Source: Hymenobacter convexus
GTDB taxonomy: Bacteria > Bacteroidota > Bacteroidia > Cytophagales > Hymenobacteraceae
Length of the DNA: 64,000 nt
Assembly (NCBI RefSeq): GCF_030580955.1
Contig: NZ_JAUQON010000017.1
Location: 53,560 to 117,559, forward strand
Reading direction: 5' to 3'
How positions within the stretch are numbered: position 1 is the first letter of the stretch; each line of letters starts with the position of its first letter. The position numbers were made by a program, and so were the translations under genes. The notes beneath the pieces were generated by a model. That model was not told the DNA's origin. It did no database searches and worked only from the letters and a program-made list of their open reading frames with translations. Of the stretch, positions 43,601-51,389 are shown piece by piece.

Positions 43601-44082
43601 TTGTCGCCTACTTTAGCGTTGAAGGTGTTCTTCACCAGACTTTGCCGGTTGATTACTTTCTCAGTCAGCGCCTCCGGGTAGGTCACAATGAACACGCTAT
43701 TGGTTGTGCTGGCGGCCCGCGTGGTATTGATGCGGTTCAGGGCTTCGGCGCGCATCAGCACGTTGGCATTTTCCGTCTCATCAAACTGGTAGGGCCGCTT
43801 GTACGAGCTGGGGAACAGCAGCACTTCCGGCCCCTCGGGCAGCAGGTGCTGCAAGTCGGCCAGGAAATACGCCGCCTCGTCCTTGTCGTGCATAATGAAT
43901 ACGTGCGGGTGCTGGGCGTGGGCCACGGCGGCGGCCACCACGGCATCCTGGCTGCCCACGAGGCCGCGCAAGTGCAGGCGCACGCTGCTGGGGTCAGGCT
44001 TGGCGGCGCCGCGCAGGCGGGCGGCCAGCACTTGCAGCTCGGGCGAAAGGCGATAGAGGCGAAGAAAGTCAGCTACTTGCAC
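40663..44082 (-). CDS. mfd: Transcription-repair coupling factor
   Basis: 1139 residues, the normal Mfd length. It removes stalled RNA polymerase and recruits UvrA. Domains in order: UvrB-like region (residues about 1-330), RNA-polymerase-interacting domain (about 400-540, with PGDYVTHQDYGIARFAGL), the RecG-like translocase with Walker A GDVGFGKTEVAIRAAF, DEEQ motif (IIDEEQKFGVK), the HRLTNKDIKF helix and TLSATPIPRTL, then motif VI QMRGRVGRSNRKAYCYL, and the C-terminal TRCF domain from EQSGFINDLGYETY. All helicase motifs are intact. Start ATG at 44082. Confidence 0.97.
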   Translation of the reverse strand: MQVADFLRLYRLSPELQVLAARLRGAAKPDPSSVRLHLRGLVGSQDAVVAAAVAHAQHPHVFIMHDKDEAAYFLADLQHLLPEGPEVLLFPSSYKRPYQFDETENANVLMRAEALNRINTTRAASTTNSVFIVTYPEALTEKVINRQSLVKNTFNAKVGDKLDVNFLGELLGEYDFEKTDFVYEAGQYAVRGGIVDVFSYANELPFRLELFGDEIESIRTFNPETQLSVDPRPSISIIPNVQTKMLTETREAFFEFLPRTACIWVKDVRQTLDVVTELFEKAEANFQQMLSEAGGMQIVSKPGDLFESGKNFKKLLDEFAVVEFGKRFHFKNADTFQFGAKPQPSFNKEFERMVKNIKENQQRNFTTIITSDTVRQADRLRTIFDELDNNVQFQHLLMALREGYVDEQLELAVYTDHQLFERYYRAQEARKFSKKKALTLRELKTLQPGDYVTHQDYGIARFAGLTQVEINGQIQEAIRLVYRDDDLLTVSIHSLHKIAKYSGAEGSPPTMSKLGSPEWENKKKSVKKKVKDIAADLIRLYAKRKTAPGFAFSVDGFLQAELESSFIYEDTPDQAKATEDVKNDMQQPHPMDRLVCGDVGFGKTEVAIRAAFKAVADGKQAAVLVPTTILAMQHYKTFRDRLATLPVTVEYINRFKSTKQIKETLQRVAEGKTDILIGTHRLTNKDIKFKDLGILIIDEEQKFGVKTKDKLKELKVNVDTLTLSATPIPRTLHFSLMGARDLSVIATPPPNRQPVTTELHVYDEILIRDAVSRELKRGGQVFFVHNRVKDIEEMASTILRLVPDAKITFAHGQMDGEMLEKRMMKFVEGEYDVLVSTNIIESGLDIPNANTIIINRAHLAGLSDLHQMRGRVGRSNRKAYCYLLTPPVAQLPADARKRLSTLEEFSDLGAGFNVAMRDLDIRGAGNLLGGEQSGFINDLGYETYHQILDEAVTELKETEFRDLFLGDANSQQRLQLAAGAGRVQECNVETDQQVLIPEKYVSNVSERLQLYAKLDRAQKPEELRKLLASMVDRFGPMPPEVEQLADIVRLRWQACKVGFHKITLKRDTLKGYLPADDDHKAYFQGEQFGTILNYVQTHPRTAKLKEHKAQLIVTFEEVRSIQQAKRVLSELGSEEAVTA

Positions 44083-44113
44083 GAATAATCAGGCTAGAGG
44101 GGCAAATGAACTA

Positions 44114-44141
44114 GCCCGGCCGGAAGATTTTCCGGTCGGGC
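44114..44141. promoter_or_regulatory. Hairpin upstream of mfd
   Basis: GCCCGGCCGGAA and TTCCGGTCGGGC form a 12-bp stem with one G-T pair around GATT. It lies 31 bases upstream of the mfd start codon. It could be a leader hairpin or a terminator left over from an earlier neighbour. Confidence 0.4.
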
Positions 44142-44250
44142 AGCGGGGTAAATACACGGTTGCGGCGGCGAAGGTTTCCGGGCTGCCGGCCGGGCAGTAG
44201 CTTAGCAGCTTCGCACCCCAAGCTGCCACCTCGACTGCCGCGCAAAGTAC

Positions 44251-45807
44251 ATGCCCCGATTTTACACCTGCGCGGCGGTGCTGACGCTTTTCCTTACCGC
44301 CACCGCGGCCCATGCCCAATCCGGCCGCCCGCTGCGCATCGTCACTTACTACGACTCGGCGCGCACTCAGCGCCGGGCCGTGTACGGCGCCCAGCTAACC
44401 GGCGCGCACCCCGACACCCTGGCGCATGGCCCCTTTCGCCGCTTCCGGCGCACTGGCAGCTTGGAAGAGCTGGGCCATTTCACCAACGGCCTAGCCGACA
44501 GCATCTGGACACGCTACTACCCCGCCCGGGCCGGCCAGCCGCCCGCCGTGGCGCGCCGTCTGCCCATGCGCGCCGGCCAGCCCGACGGCCTCTTCGTCGT
44601 CTTCCACGCCGATGGCCGGGTGGCCCAGCGCGGCACTTTCCGGCGCGGCCAACTGGTCGATTCGCTGGTGACGACCACCCAAACCGGCAGCCCGCGCCTG
44701 CTGGCCCGCTTCGACAGCAGCCGGGCGCCCGGACTGCGGGGTAGTTTTCGTCACTGGGGCGGCAGCTACACCGCCCACAGCCTCGCTATCGACTGGTTCA
44801 TCAACCAGGGCCAAGGGCTATCTGATGACAACCCATACCCTCGCCGCGACTCAGCGCGCTACTGGACCGGCCAACTAGCCGCGGGCCGGCTGGTGGGCGC
44901 TTTCACGGAGCGCGATGCCGACGGCGAGCCGCGCGCCCGGCTGGTGTACACAGCCCGGGGCCAGTGGCGCCTCAGCACCTTGTACTATCCGGCCGCCTGG
45001 CTCCGCCACGAGCAAAGCCAGGATACGCTTCTGCCCGCCGACAGCGTGGTGCACAGCCGGCCGCGGTACGAGTGGGAGCCCGTGGGGCGGCGGCCGCACC
45101 TGTTGCAGCGGTATTGGGACTTCAGCTACGGCGCAACGGCCGACGTCGCTCATGTCGAGCTGTTTAAGACCGTTACTTTCTTGCCAAGACATCCGCTCAT
45201 TAATGGTGACGTGGTGGGCGTAGCCAGCCGCCCGGCGCAGTCGGCCTTTCCGGTTCCGGCGCCAGTGCCGGCCCCGCGGCCGGCCGAATGCCGCGTCCGG
45301 CGTGCGGGCAGCGCGTCGGCCAACGGGCAGGATGCTTACCCGCCACCGAGCCACTACCGGCTGCCCGTGAGCCTGCAGAAACAAGGTAGCCCGGGCCGCT
45401 GGCGCCTCGGTGCCGACACCACCGGCACAGCCCGCCGGCCCGCCCGGCACCGCGAAACCGTCTTGCCGAACGGGCGCCGGGTGGTGGAAACGCCCTTCGT
45501 GAGCCGGACCTATTCGCCGAAAGGTCAACTGGTCGAAGTGACCCATTGGCGGTTTGGGGGCCGCCAGCTGGAGCGCAGCTACTACGCCAACGGCCACCGC
45601 GAATCCGTGACCCGGAAAGGCTGGCTGGCGTCGTACAGCCGCGGTTGGAACGAAGCCGACAAGCGCATCAGCAACGACCTGAACCGATTGGTCGGGATAA
45701 GGGTGGTTGAAGTGCGCAAACAAGTCACTCGGCACGGCAAAAAGGAGATGAGAAACCGAATTCAGCTGCGTTTTCGGAAGTCCCGCGGCAATATTCACTT
45801 CCGCTGA
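44251..45807 (+). CDS. Exported protein with MORN/YwqK-like repeats
   Basis: 518 residues. A signal peptide (ending AAHAQ) precedes a region of short repeats of the type YGAQLTGAHPDTLAHGPFRRF, ARFTERDADGEPRARLVYTARGQWRL-like and YSPKGQLVEVTHWRFGGRQL ERSYYANG, which recall MORN/YwqK repeats. The middle (about 330-420) is Pro- and Arg-rich and looks flexible. The C-terminal 60 residues are basic (KKEMRNRIQLRFRKSRG). No catalytic motif was found. YwqK-like repeat proteins are abundant in Bacteroidota and mostly uncharacterised. Start chosen at the ATG that begins the signal peptide. Confidence 0.72.
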   Translation: MPRFYTCAAVLTLFLTATAAHAQSGRPLRIVTYYDSARTQRRAVYGAQLTGAHPDTLAHGPFRRFRRTGSLEELGHFTNGLADSIWTRYYPARAGQPPAVARRLPMRAGQPDGLFVVFHADGRVAQRGTFRRGQLVDSLVTTTQTGSPRLLARFDSSRAPGLRGSFRHWGGSYTAHSLAIDWFINQGQGLSDDNPYPRRDSARYWTGQLAAGRLVGAFTERDADGEPRARLVYTARGQWRLSTLYYPAAWLRHEQSQDTLLPADSVVHSRPRYEWEPVGRRPHLLQRYWDFSYGATADVAHVELFKTVTFLPRHPLINGDVVGVASRPAQSAFPVPAPVPAPRPAECRVRRAGSASANGQDAYPPPSHYRLPVSLQKQGSPGRWRLGADTTGTARRPARHRETVLPNGRRVVETPFVSRTYSPKGQLVEVTHWRFGGRQLERSYYANGHRESVTRKGWLASYSRGWNEADKRISNDLNRLVGIRVVEVRKQVTRHGKKEMRNRIQLRFRKSRGNIHFR

Positions 45808-45929
45808 GGCCCGGAAGCTGCGCCTCCTTGTAGCTTCGTGGCTGTAGTTTTTGGGTTTCTGAAACCGGCCTTGTGAGATGCAGGCCTAAAAATCAGAAAC
45901 CAGCAACGAGAAACCAGAAACCATCCTGC

Positions 45930-46670
45930 ATGCGCGGTTCTTCCCACCTGGCCATTGGCCTCATCACCGGCGTGGCCGTGGCCGGGCTGGTGCCGGGCCT
46001 GCCGTTTTCGCTGGCCGGCATTGCCTTAGCCGGCTTCTCCAGCCTCGCCCCCGACCTCGACCACCCCGAAAGCCGCCTTAGCAAGCGCCTCGGCTTCACC
46101 CAGAACTACGTGCGCTGGGCCTTCGCTGCCGGCGCGCTGGCCATTGCGGCGTATGCGTATTTCCAATTAGGCGCCGGCTCCGAGCAGCGCCTCTATTACA
46201 CGGTGGCGCTGGCATTTGGGCTCATTGGGGTGGGCATGCAGGGCGGTTCGGCCCGGCGGCTGGCGCTGCTCTTCACGGGGCTGGGCACGGTGGTGGCGGG
46301 GCTCTACACCGAACAATTGTGGCTGAGTTTGCTGGGAACGTTTGTGGCGCTGGCGCCCTTCACTTCGCACCGTTCCTGGACGCACACCATCTGGGCCACC
46401 GCCCTCTGGACCTACATCGGCCACCTGGCCGACCAGCACCTCGGCTGGCGCGGTGTGGCACTGTTTGCCGGCACCGGCTACGCCTCCCATCTCGTGGCCG
46501 ATTCCCTCACCAAAGCGGGCGTACGGTGGTTTTTACCCCTGTGGGACTACTCCTTCAAGCTGCCGCTTATCAGCACCGGCTCGGCCTCGGGCAACCTGCT
46601 GGAGGTGGCCATTTGCACCGGGTACGGGCTGCTGGTGCTGGGCCTGGTGGTGGGGCATATGGGGTTTTAA
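45930..46670 (+). CDS. YdjM-like membrane-bound metal-dependent hydrolase
   Basis: 246 residues from ATG at 45930 with five or six hydrophobic segments. The YdjM/DUF457 pattern is clear: SSHLAIGLITG near the N-terminus, PDLDHPES with the metal-binding Asp and His pair, and FTSHRSWTHTIWA in the second half. Homologues are inner-membrane proteins, one of which belongs to the LexA regulon in Escherichia coli; substrate unknown. The ORF could extend 57 bases upstream but that part is not conserved-looking. Confidence 0.87.
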   Translation: MRGSSHLAIGLITGVAVAGLVPGLPFSLAGIALAGFSSLAPDLDHPESRLSKRLGFTQNYVRWAFAAGALAIAAYAYFQLGAGSEQRLYYTVALAFGLIGVGMQGGSARRLALLFTGLGTVVAGLYTEQLWLSLLGTFVALAPFTSHRSWTHTIWATALWTYIGHLADQHLGWRGVALFAGTGYASHLVADSLTKAGVRWFLPLWDYSFKLPLISTGSASGNLLEVAICTGYGLLVLGLVVGHMGF

Positions 46671-47058
46671 GTATGGCCAAAACGGTGGACGGTCCCAACC
46701 TAGGCCTGCGCCGCGGTTTCGTCCTAATTGGCGTACTGTTGCATAAGTCAGCCAAGACCATTAGCTTCGCAGCAGATATGCCGACAAATTACGGCCGTAT
46801 TCACCCTGCGACGTGCTACTATCCAGCGTTTTCAGGCCATACGTCCACTTGTCATTCCTTTACGCTACCCATTAATTTAGACCGCCTGAGCAGCCCGCCG
46901 CTATAAGAGGCCGAGCCCCGCTCTACCAGTAATGCTATCTTGGCTGGCACCACCTACGACAATGCTTCGGCGCTGTGGTCTTGGTAGCGTTTTTAGCTCA
47001 TTCCTAACACCTTGTCCCACTCGAAACACTTTTTCTAACTTTACCCCATTCCATAATC
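46671..47058. other. Non-coding interval before the NYN-CSD gene
   Basis: 388 bases with no credible gene and no copy of the palindromic repeats. Near the right end TAACTTTA at 47035-47042 is a near match to a -7 box, with TTG at about 47012. Base composition is closer to balanced than in the surrounding genes. Confidence 0.45.
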
Positions 47059-48069
47059 ATGAACCAGATGAACAGCCCTTTGATTCGGGTTGGTGTCTTC
47101 TATGACGGCAACTATTTTCTAAAAATCAGTGACTATTATTATTTCCAGCACGAACGCAAGGCCCGTATTAGCCTCGAAGGACTGCACGAATACATCCGCC
47201 ACCAGGTAGCCGAAGAAGAAGATGTGGACGTGCGCCTGGCGCAAATCACCGATGCCCACTTCTTCCGCGGCCGTCTCTCCGCCACCGAAGCCCGCGACAA
47301 GGACCGCCTGTTCCACGACCGCCTGCTCGACGATATTCTGATGAACCTGGGCGTGCAAACGCACTACATGGCCCTCAAAACCCGCGACGGCCGCCTGCAG
47401 GAAAAAGGCATCGACGTGTGGCTCAGCCTCGAAGCCCTTGAACTGGCCCTGCACAAAACCCTCGACGTGGTGGTGCTCATCGCCGGCGACTCCGACTACG
47501 TGCCCCTCATCCGCAAGCTCAACACCGTGGGCACCCGCGTGATGTTGTTGAACTGGGACTTCAAATACGAAGACTTCAAGGGCGAAACCCGCGTGACGCG
47601 CGCCTCGCAGCAGTTGCTGGAGCAGGTGACCTACCCGGTAGCTATGCACGACGTCATCGACCGCGGCCTGCAGCAGCAGGACGAAGTGGTGGAAGCCCTG
47701 TTTGTGAACCAGACCGAGCCCGCCGCCTTCGCACCCAGCACGGCTGCCGCGCCCAAGCTGGCCCGCCCCACCGGCCCCACTGCCGCCGGCCCCGTGGGCA
47801 CGCTCGGCATGAGCACCATCAAAAACCTGAAAAACGGCTTCGGCTTCGTGGTAATGCCCCCGAACAACCTGTTCTTCAGCTACGCTGACCTGACCGAGGG
47901 CGACTTCAACGACCTGCGCGAAGGCGACTGGGTGGAGTTCACGGTAGGCCGCAACCACCGCGACGAGGACTGCGCCCGCAACGTGCGCAAAGTGCCCGCC
48001 CCGCAAATGGCCGATGGCGACGACGAGTACGAGCCCGTCAGCAGCATGCACGCCTCGGCGGAATTGTAA
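47059..48069 (+). CDS. NYN-domain nuclease fused to a cold-shock-like domain
   Basis: 336 residues. The N-terminal 200 residues form a NYN (PIN-like) domain: VGVFYDGNYFL, a KGIDVWLSLEALELAL segment and LIAGDSDYVPLIRKL hold the acidic residues expected at the metal site (Asp16 region, Asp in KGIDV, Asp in GDSD). A Pro/Ala-rich linker (about 225-255) leads to a C-terminal OB-fold domain, STIKNLKNGFGFVVMPPNNL and SYADLTEGDF, DLREGDWVEFTVG, which matches the cold-shock domain pattern of RNA binding. The fusion points to a cytoplasmic RNA-targeting ribonuclease. It is monocistronic. Confidence 0.88.
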   Translation: MNQMNSPLIRVGVFYDGNYFLKISDYYYFQHERKARISLEGLHEYIRHQVAEEEDVDVRLAQITDAHFFRGRLSATEARDKDRLFHDRLLDDILMNLGVQTHYMALKTRDGRLQEKGIDVWLSLEALELALHKTLDVVVLIAGDSDYVPLIRKLNTVGTRVMLLNWDFKYEDFKGETRVTRASQQLLEQVTYPVAMHDVIDRGLQQQDEVVEALFVNQTEPAAFAPSTAAAPKLARPTGPTAAGPVGTLGMSTIKNLKNGFGFVVMPPNNLFFSYADLTEGDFNDLREGDWVEFTVGRNHRDEDCARNVRKVPAPQMADGDDEYEPVSSMHASAEL

Positions 48070-48090
48070 GGAGGTAAGCGCGAGACGGAA

Positions 48091-48266
48091 CTGTCATTGC
48101 GAGCGCAGCGAAGCAATCCGTCCTGTCAAACCCAGATACGACCTTTTACCAGAAAGCCCCGGTACCGCGATGGTACCGGGGCTTTTGCGTTCACAAACGG
48201 CTTTATCAAAACTCGAGGCTAAGCACATTGAGAGGACGGATTGCCACGCTACGCTCGCAATGACAG
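48091..48266. repeat. 176-182 bp MITE-like element, copy 2, with internal terminator
   Basis: Begins CTGTCATTGCGAGCGCAGCG and ends CGCTCGCAATGACAG. It aligns with the reverse complement of 7715-7896 through GCAATCCGTC, TGTCAAA, CCTTTTACCAGAAAG, the central hairpin and the far end. The hairpin bases themselves differ while still pairing. It lies between the convergent NYN-CSD and thioesterase genes. Confidence 0.85.
48153..48185. terminator. Intrinsic terminator hairpin inside repeat copy 2
   Basis: AAAGCCCCGGTACC and GGTACCGGGGCTTTT pair around GCGAT. The outer AAAG..CTTT is shared with the hairpin of copy 1, but the inner stem sequence is different. Confidence 0.8.
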
Positions 48267-48276
48267 GCGACTCCAG

Positions 48277-48759
48277 CTACATCACCAGTTTGGCGAAGTC
48301 GCGCTTATTGGCCGGGTAGCGGTTGAAAGTGCCCAGGCCGCGGGCGACGGCCACATCTTCCTGGCCCTCCTGCACGCGGTAGATGATGCAGCTGCTCACC
48401 ACCAGCGAGTTACCAGCATGGTCAACTACGCCGCGGGCCACCAGCACATCGTGCAGCTGCACGGCGTGCAGGTAGTTCATCTTGAACTCGACGGTGGACA
48501 CGAATTCGAGCTTGGTGAAGGCCAGGGTGAGGGCGGCAGCGCCCAGGGCCGCGTCCATCAGGCCGGCCAGCACGCCCCCGTGGCAGGTGTTGGGGGAGGA
48601 GAGGTGTTCCTCGCGCACAGTCATGCAGTATTCGGCGCGGCCGGGCTCGGGCACGGTGAGGGCCATGCCGTTGGCGCGGCCGTAGTGGTTCATCTGGTTG
48701 TAGGCGGCCACCATGGCGGCTAGTTCGGGCACGGGGCGGGGCAGGTAGGATTCGGGCAC
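48277..48759 (-). CDS. PaaI-type hotdog thioesterase
   Basis: 160 residues from a GTG start at 48759. Hotdog fold with the PaaI-family catalytic stretch SSPNTCHGGVLAGLMDAALGAAA, a VSTVEFKMNYLHAV strand and a closing VARGLGTFN. Cytoplasmic acyl-CoA thioesterase; the acyl group is unknown. No in-frame ATG lies in the first 15 codons, so GTG is the likely start. The GNAT gene lies just upstream on the same strand, 33 bases away, so the two may be co-transcribed. Confidence 0.88.
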   Translation of the reverse strand: MPESYLPRPVPELAAMVAAYNQMNHYGRANGMALTVPEPGRAEYCMTVREEHLSSPNTCHGGVLAGLMDAALGAAALTLAFTKLEFVSTVEFKMNYLHAVQLHDVLVARGVVDHAGNSLVVSSCIIYRVQEGQEDVAVARGLGTFNRYPANKRDFAKLVM

Positions 48760-48792
48760 GGGGTTGTGAATAAGTAGGGAAGGGGGGAGACG

Positions 48793-49257
48793 CTATGACA
48801 ATTGCTTTTGCATCAAAAAGTGTTGGATTTCACCAAACAGCAGGTGCGACGGCTCAACTACCGTATAGCCCAGCCGCTCATAAAATCCCACGGCTGCCTC
48901 GCGCGAGTGCAGCACAATTTCGGTGAGCCCCGCCGCTCGTGCCTGCGCTTCCAAATAGGCCATTATCCGCTGGCCCAGGCCGGTGCCGGCCGCTTCGGGC
49001 GCCACGGCCATGAAGCGGATTTGGCCTTGCTGCGCCGAGGTGGGCTGGAGCATGCCCACGGCCAGGGCTACGGGCGTTTCGGCAGTTTCATCGGCCAAAA
49101 GCAGCGCATGAATGGTTCCGGGTTCGTCGTCGGCGGGCACGCGCTCGGAGCCGGGGGGCTGCTGCCAGGGCCGGCGCAGCACGGCGTAGCGCAGGTGGTA
49201 GTAGGCGGCCCACTCGGCGGGCGTGCGCGGCGGACGAACGGGGGGAACTGAATTCAT
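48793..49257 (-). CDS. GNAT-family N-acetyltransferase
   Basis: 154 residues. The acetyl-CoA-binding motif A is IRFMAVAPEAAGTGLGQRIM and motif B is IVLHSREAAVGFYERLGYTVV. The N-terminal part (AAYYHLRYAVLRRPWQQPPG) resembles YitI-like GNATs. Substrate unknown. It is divergent from yajQ across a G+C-rich hairpin. Confidence 0.9.
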   Translation of the reverse strand: MNSVPPVRPPRTPAEWAAYYHLRYAVLRRPWQQPPGSERVPADDEPGTIHALLLADETAETPVALAVGMLQPTSAQQGQIRFMAVAPEAAGTGLGQRIMAYLEAQARAAGLTEIVLHSREAAVGFYERLGYTVVEPSHLLFGEIQHFLMQKQLS

Positions 49258-49284
49258 GAGGAAAGAATGAAGACCGGGCGCAAC

Positions 49285-49329
49285 CCCGGCCGCAGCCGGG
49301 CGTTACCTTTACGCCCCGGCTGCGGCCGG
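49285..49329. promoter_or_regulatory. Strong inverted repeat between GNAT and yajQ
   Basis: CCGGCCGCAGCCGGGCGT and ACGCCCCGGCTGCGGCCGG pair over 18 bp with one bulged base, around TTACCTTT. The loop contains the only promoter-like TTACCTTTA of the interval, so the dyad brackets a promoter. It lies 33 bases from the yajQ start. Confidence 0.6.
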
Positions 49330-49361
49330 TTTCTCTTTCCAAAACTACTTCTCTTCCCGCT

Positions 49362-49853
49362 ATGGCCTCCTTCGACATCGTGAGCAAAGTGGACCCGCAA
49401 ACCCTGGAAAATGCGGTGAACACGGCCCAAAAAGAACTCCAGACCCGCTACGACCTGCGCGATACCAAGGGCGGCATCGAGCTCAATAAAAAGGAAAACA
49501 CCATCCTGCTGTCGTCCGAAAACTCCATGCGTATCAAGGCACTGGAAGACATTCTGCTGGGCCGCGTGGTGAAGCAGGGCATCGACGGCACCAGCCTCGA
49601 TTTCACGGCCGATGAGCAGCCCAGCGGCCAGCTCATCAAGAAAACCATCAAGGTGCGCGCCGGCGTGGACAAGGAATTCGGCCGCAAAATCATCAAGGCC
49701 ATCAAGGACGCCAAGGTGAAGGTGGAAGCCCAGATGCAGGACGACCAGGTGCGCGTGTCGGCCAAAAAAATCGACGATTTGCAGGCCGCCATTGTGGTGC
49801 TGCGCAAGGCCGACATTGGCCTGCCGCTGCAGTTCGTAAATATGAAAAGCTAA
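49362..49853 (+). CDS. yajQ: YajQ-family nucleotide-binding protein
   Basis: 163 residues, full length for the family, with two ferredoxin-like domains. Hallmarks are the N-terminal MASFDIVSKVDPQTLENAVN, RYDLRDTK, VKQGIDGTSLDF, the IKKTIKVRAGVDKEFGRKI segment and VRVSAKKIDDLQAAI to the C-terminus DIGLPLQFVNMK. Some homologues bind cyclic di-GMP and act with LysR-type regulators; here only membership is certain. Single gene. Confidence 0.96.
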   Translation: MASFDIVSKVDPQTLENAVNTAQKELQTRYDLRDTKGGIELNKKENTILLSSENSMRIKALEDILLGRVVKQGIDGTSLDFTADEQPSGQLIKKTIKVRAGVDKEFGRKIIKAIKDAKVKVEAQMQDDQVRVSAKKIDDLQAAIVVLRKADIGLPLQFVNMKS

Positions 49854-50020
49854 TTGCCGGATGGTTGAGGTGCGGAATGGTTGAATTGCTGCAGACGGGC
49901 GCTTGCTAAAAAAACCGCCCACACTGGTAATGCGCTAAGCCATTTTCCGATTCATCAGCCCCTGATTTGCCTGTTCAGCAGTTCAACAATTCACCAGTCC
50001 ACCCATTCAAATCACCCGCT

Positions 50021-50791
50021 TTGTACGATTTTTCGGCCTTTACCCACCCGGCTACCTGGGTTAGCTTGCTGACCCTTACGTTCATGGAAATCGTGTTGGG
50101 CATCGACAACATCATTTTCATCTCCATCATCGTCAATCGGCTGGCGAAAGAATCGCAGGCCCGCGGGCGCACCATCGGGCTGCTGCTGGCGCTGGTGTTC
50201 CGCATTGGCCTACTACTGAGCATTTCCTGGATTGTGAGCCTGCGCAACCCGCTGTTCAACCTGCCCGATTTCCCGTGGCTTGACCAGCCCTTTGGCGTGA
50301 CCGGCCGCGACCTGATTCTGCTGGCCGGCGGCCTGTTTCTGATGTACAAGAGCACTACCGAAATCCACACCAAGCTCCAGGGCGAGGAAGAAGAGGAGGG
50401 CATGGGCGGCAAGTCGGCCTCGATGATGGCCATTATTGCCCAGATTGTAGTGATTGACATCGTGTTCAGCTTCGATTCCATTCTCACGGCCGTGGGCCTC
50501 GTGGATAACGTGCTGGTGATGATTGCCGCCGTGATTTGCGCCATGGGCATCATGCTGGCTTTCAGCGGCAACGTGGCCAATTTTGTGAACAACAACCCCA
50601 CCATCAAGATGCTGGCGCTGTCGTTCCTCATCATGATTGGCTTCATGCTGGTGATGGAGGCCGCTCACAAGGAAGTGGAAAAAGGCTACCTCTACTTCGC
50701 CATGGCCTTCTCGCTCACGGTGGAGTTGCTGAACCTGCGCCTGCGCAAGAAAACCAAGCCCGTGCAGCTGCGCGACTCGCAGTACGACTAA
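50021..50791 (+). CDS. TerC-family integral membrane protein
   Basis: 256 residues from a TTG at 50021, giving MYDFSAFTHPATWVSLLTLT, which fits the usual TerC N-terminus; no ATG is available before the conserved EIVLGIDN, and an upstream TTG at 49967 would add residues without family likeness. Seven or so membrane segments, with acidic motifs LTFMEIVLGIDNIIF and IDIVFSFDSILTAVG that could bind a metal ion. A charged loop KLQGEEEEEGM separates the halves. TerC proteins export or handle manganese and other metals, sometimes at the Sec machinery. Confidence 0.9.
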   Translation: MYDFSAFTHPATWVSLLTLTFMEIVLGIDNIIFISIIVNRLAKESQARGRTIGLLLALVFRIGLLLSISWIVSLRNPLFNLPDFPWLDQPFGVTGRDLILLAGGLFLMYKSTTEIHTKLQGEEEEEGMGGKSASMMAIIAQIVVIDIVFSFDSILTAVGLVDNVLVMIAAVICAMGIMLAFSGNVANFVNNNPTIKMLALSFLIMIGFMLVMEAAHKEVEKGYLYFAMAFSLTVELLNLRLRKKTKPVQLRDSQYD

Positions 50792-50806
50792 GGCTGCCAG
50801 TAATTA

Positions 50807-50907
50807 AAAGAACGTCATGCTGAGCTTGCCGAAGCATCTCTGCCGCGCAAGTAATTTGATTTACTGATGCGGTAGAGATGCTTCGGCAAGCTCAGCATGA
50901 CGTTCTA
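50807..50907. repeat. Palindromic repeat pair with shortened core
   Basis: Left unit AAAGAACGTCATGCTGAGCT at 50807, right unit ending AGCATGACGTTCT at 50906. The core is GAGCTTGCCGA, one base shorter than the common form, in both units, and the stem ATGCT/AGCAT is kept. It lies between the convergent terC and the 135-residue unknown gene. Confidence 0.86.
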
Positions 50908-50931
50908 TATTATAAGCTGCTTATAGGCTGC

Positions 50932-51339
50932 TTAAGCCACCAACGCCACTACCGCGTCCGCTTGGTTCAATACGCGGCGCAGGGCCATTTCCAGCAGGCG
51001 GCGGTTCAACTCGGAGCGGTGTGGGCGGTAGAAGGCGTATTCTTCAGCCGTAAAAGCGCCGGTGATGAGGCCCACCACGGTGTAGCGCAATTTGGTGTTG
51101 CGGCTGAGCAGCTCGGTGAGCTGCTGGTGCTGGTCGGTAGGGCGCAGGGCGATGTGGTGGTCGCGCACGAAATCGGCCACCACGGCCAGTAGCAAATCGT
51201 TTTGCAATTTGAGGACCGGACGCAACGTAGCGTGCAGAAAGGCTCCGACAGAGCCGGCCGCGTCGGTTGTTTCAGTGGGCACCGCCGGACGTAAGGCTAG
51301 TAGTGCCCCATCGGGCCGGGAGAATTCAGAAGCGGACAT
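50932..51339 (-). CDS. Small protein of unknown function downstream of the SPOUT methyltransferase
   Basis: 135 residues from ATG at 51339. No signal peptide. A low-complexity start is followed by a largely helical C-terminal domain: VGAFLHATLRPVLKLQNDLL, LLLAVVADFVRDHHIALRP, QHQQLTELLSRNTKLRYTVV, LITGAFTAEEYAFYRPHR, SELNRRLLEMALRRVLNQ. I do not recognise a family. It begins 51 bases after the methyltransferase gene ends on the same strand, so the two are probably co-transcribed. Confidence 0.72.
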   Translation of the reverse strand: MSASEFSRPDGALLALRPAVPTETTDAAGSVGAFLHATLRPVLKLQNDLLLAVVADFVRDHHIALRPTDQHQQLTELLSRNTKLRYTVVGLITGAFTAEEYAFYRPHRSELNRRLLEMALRRVLNQADAVVALVA

Positions 51340-51389
51340 GGCAAGCGAAAGGAGGGGAACCGGTCGGGGCCCCAATGGTTGCGCGCCGC

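Noticed and set aside
46319..46906. Open frame of 195 codons overlapping the end of the YdjM-like gene and the following gap
   Set aside because: Most of it is a shadow of the YdjM-like gene, and its tail has no recognisable features.
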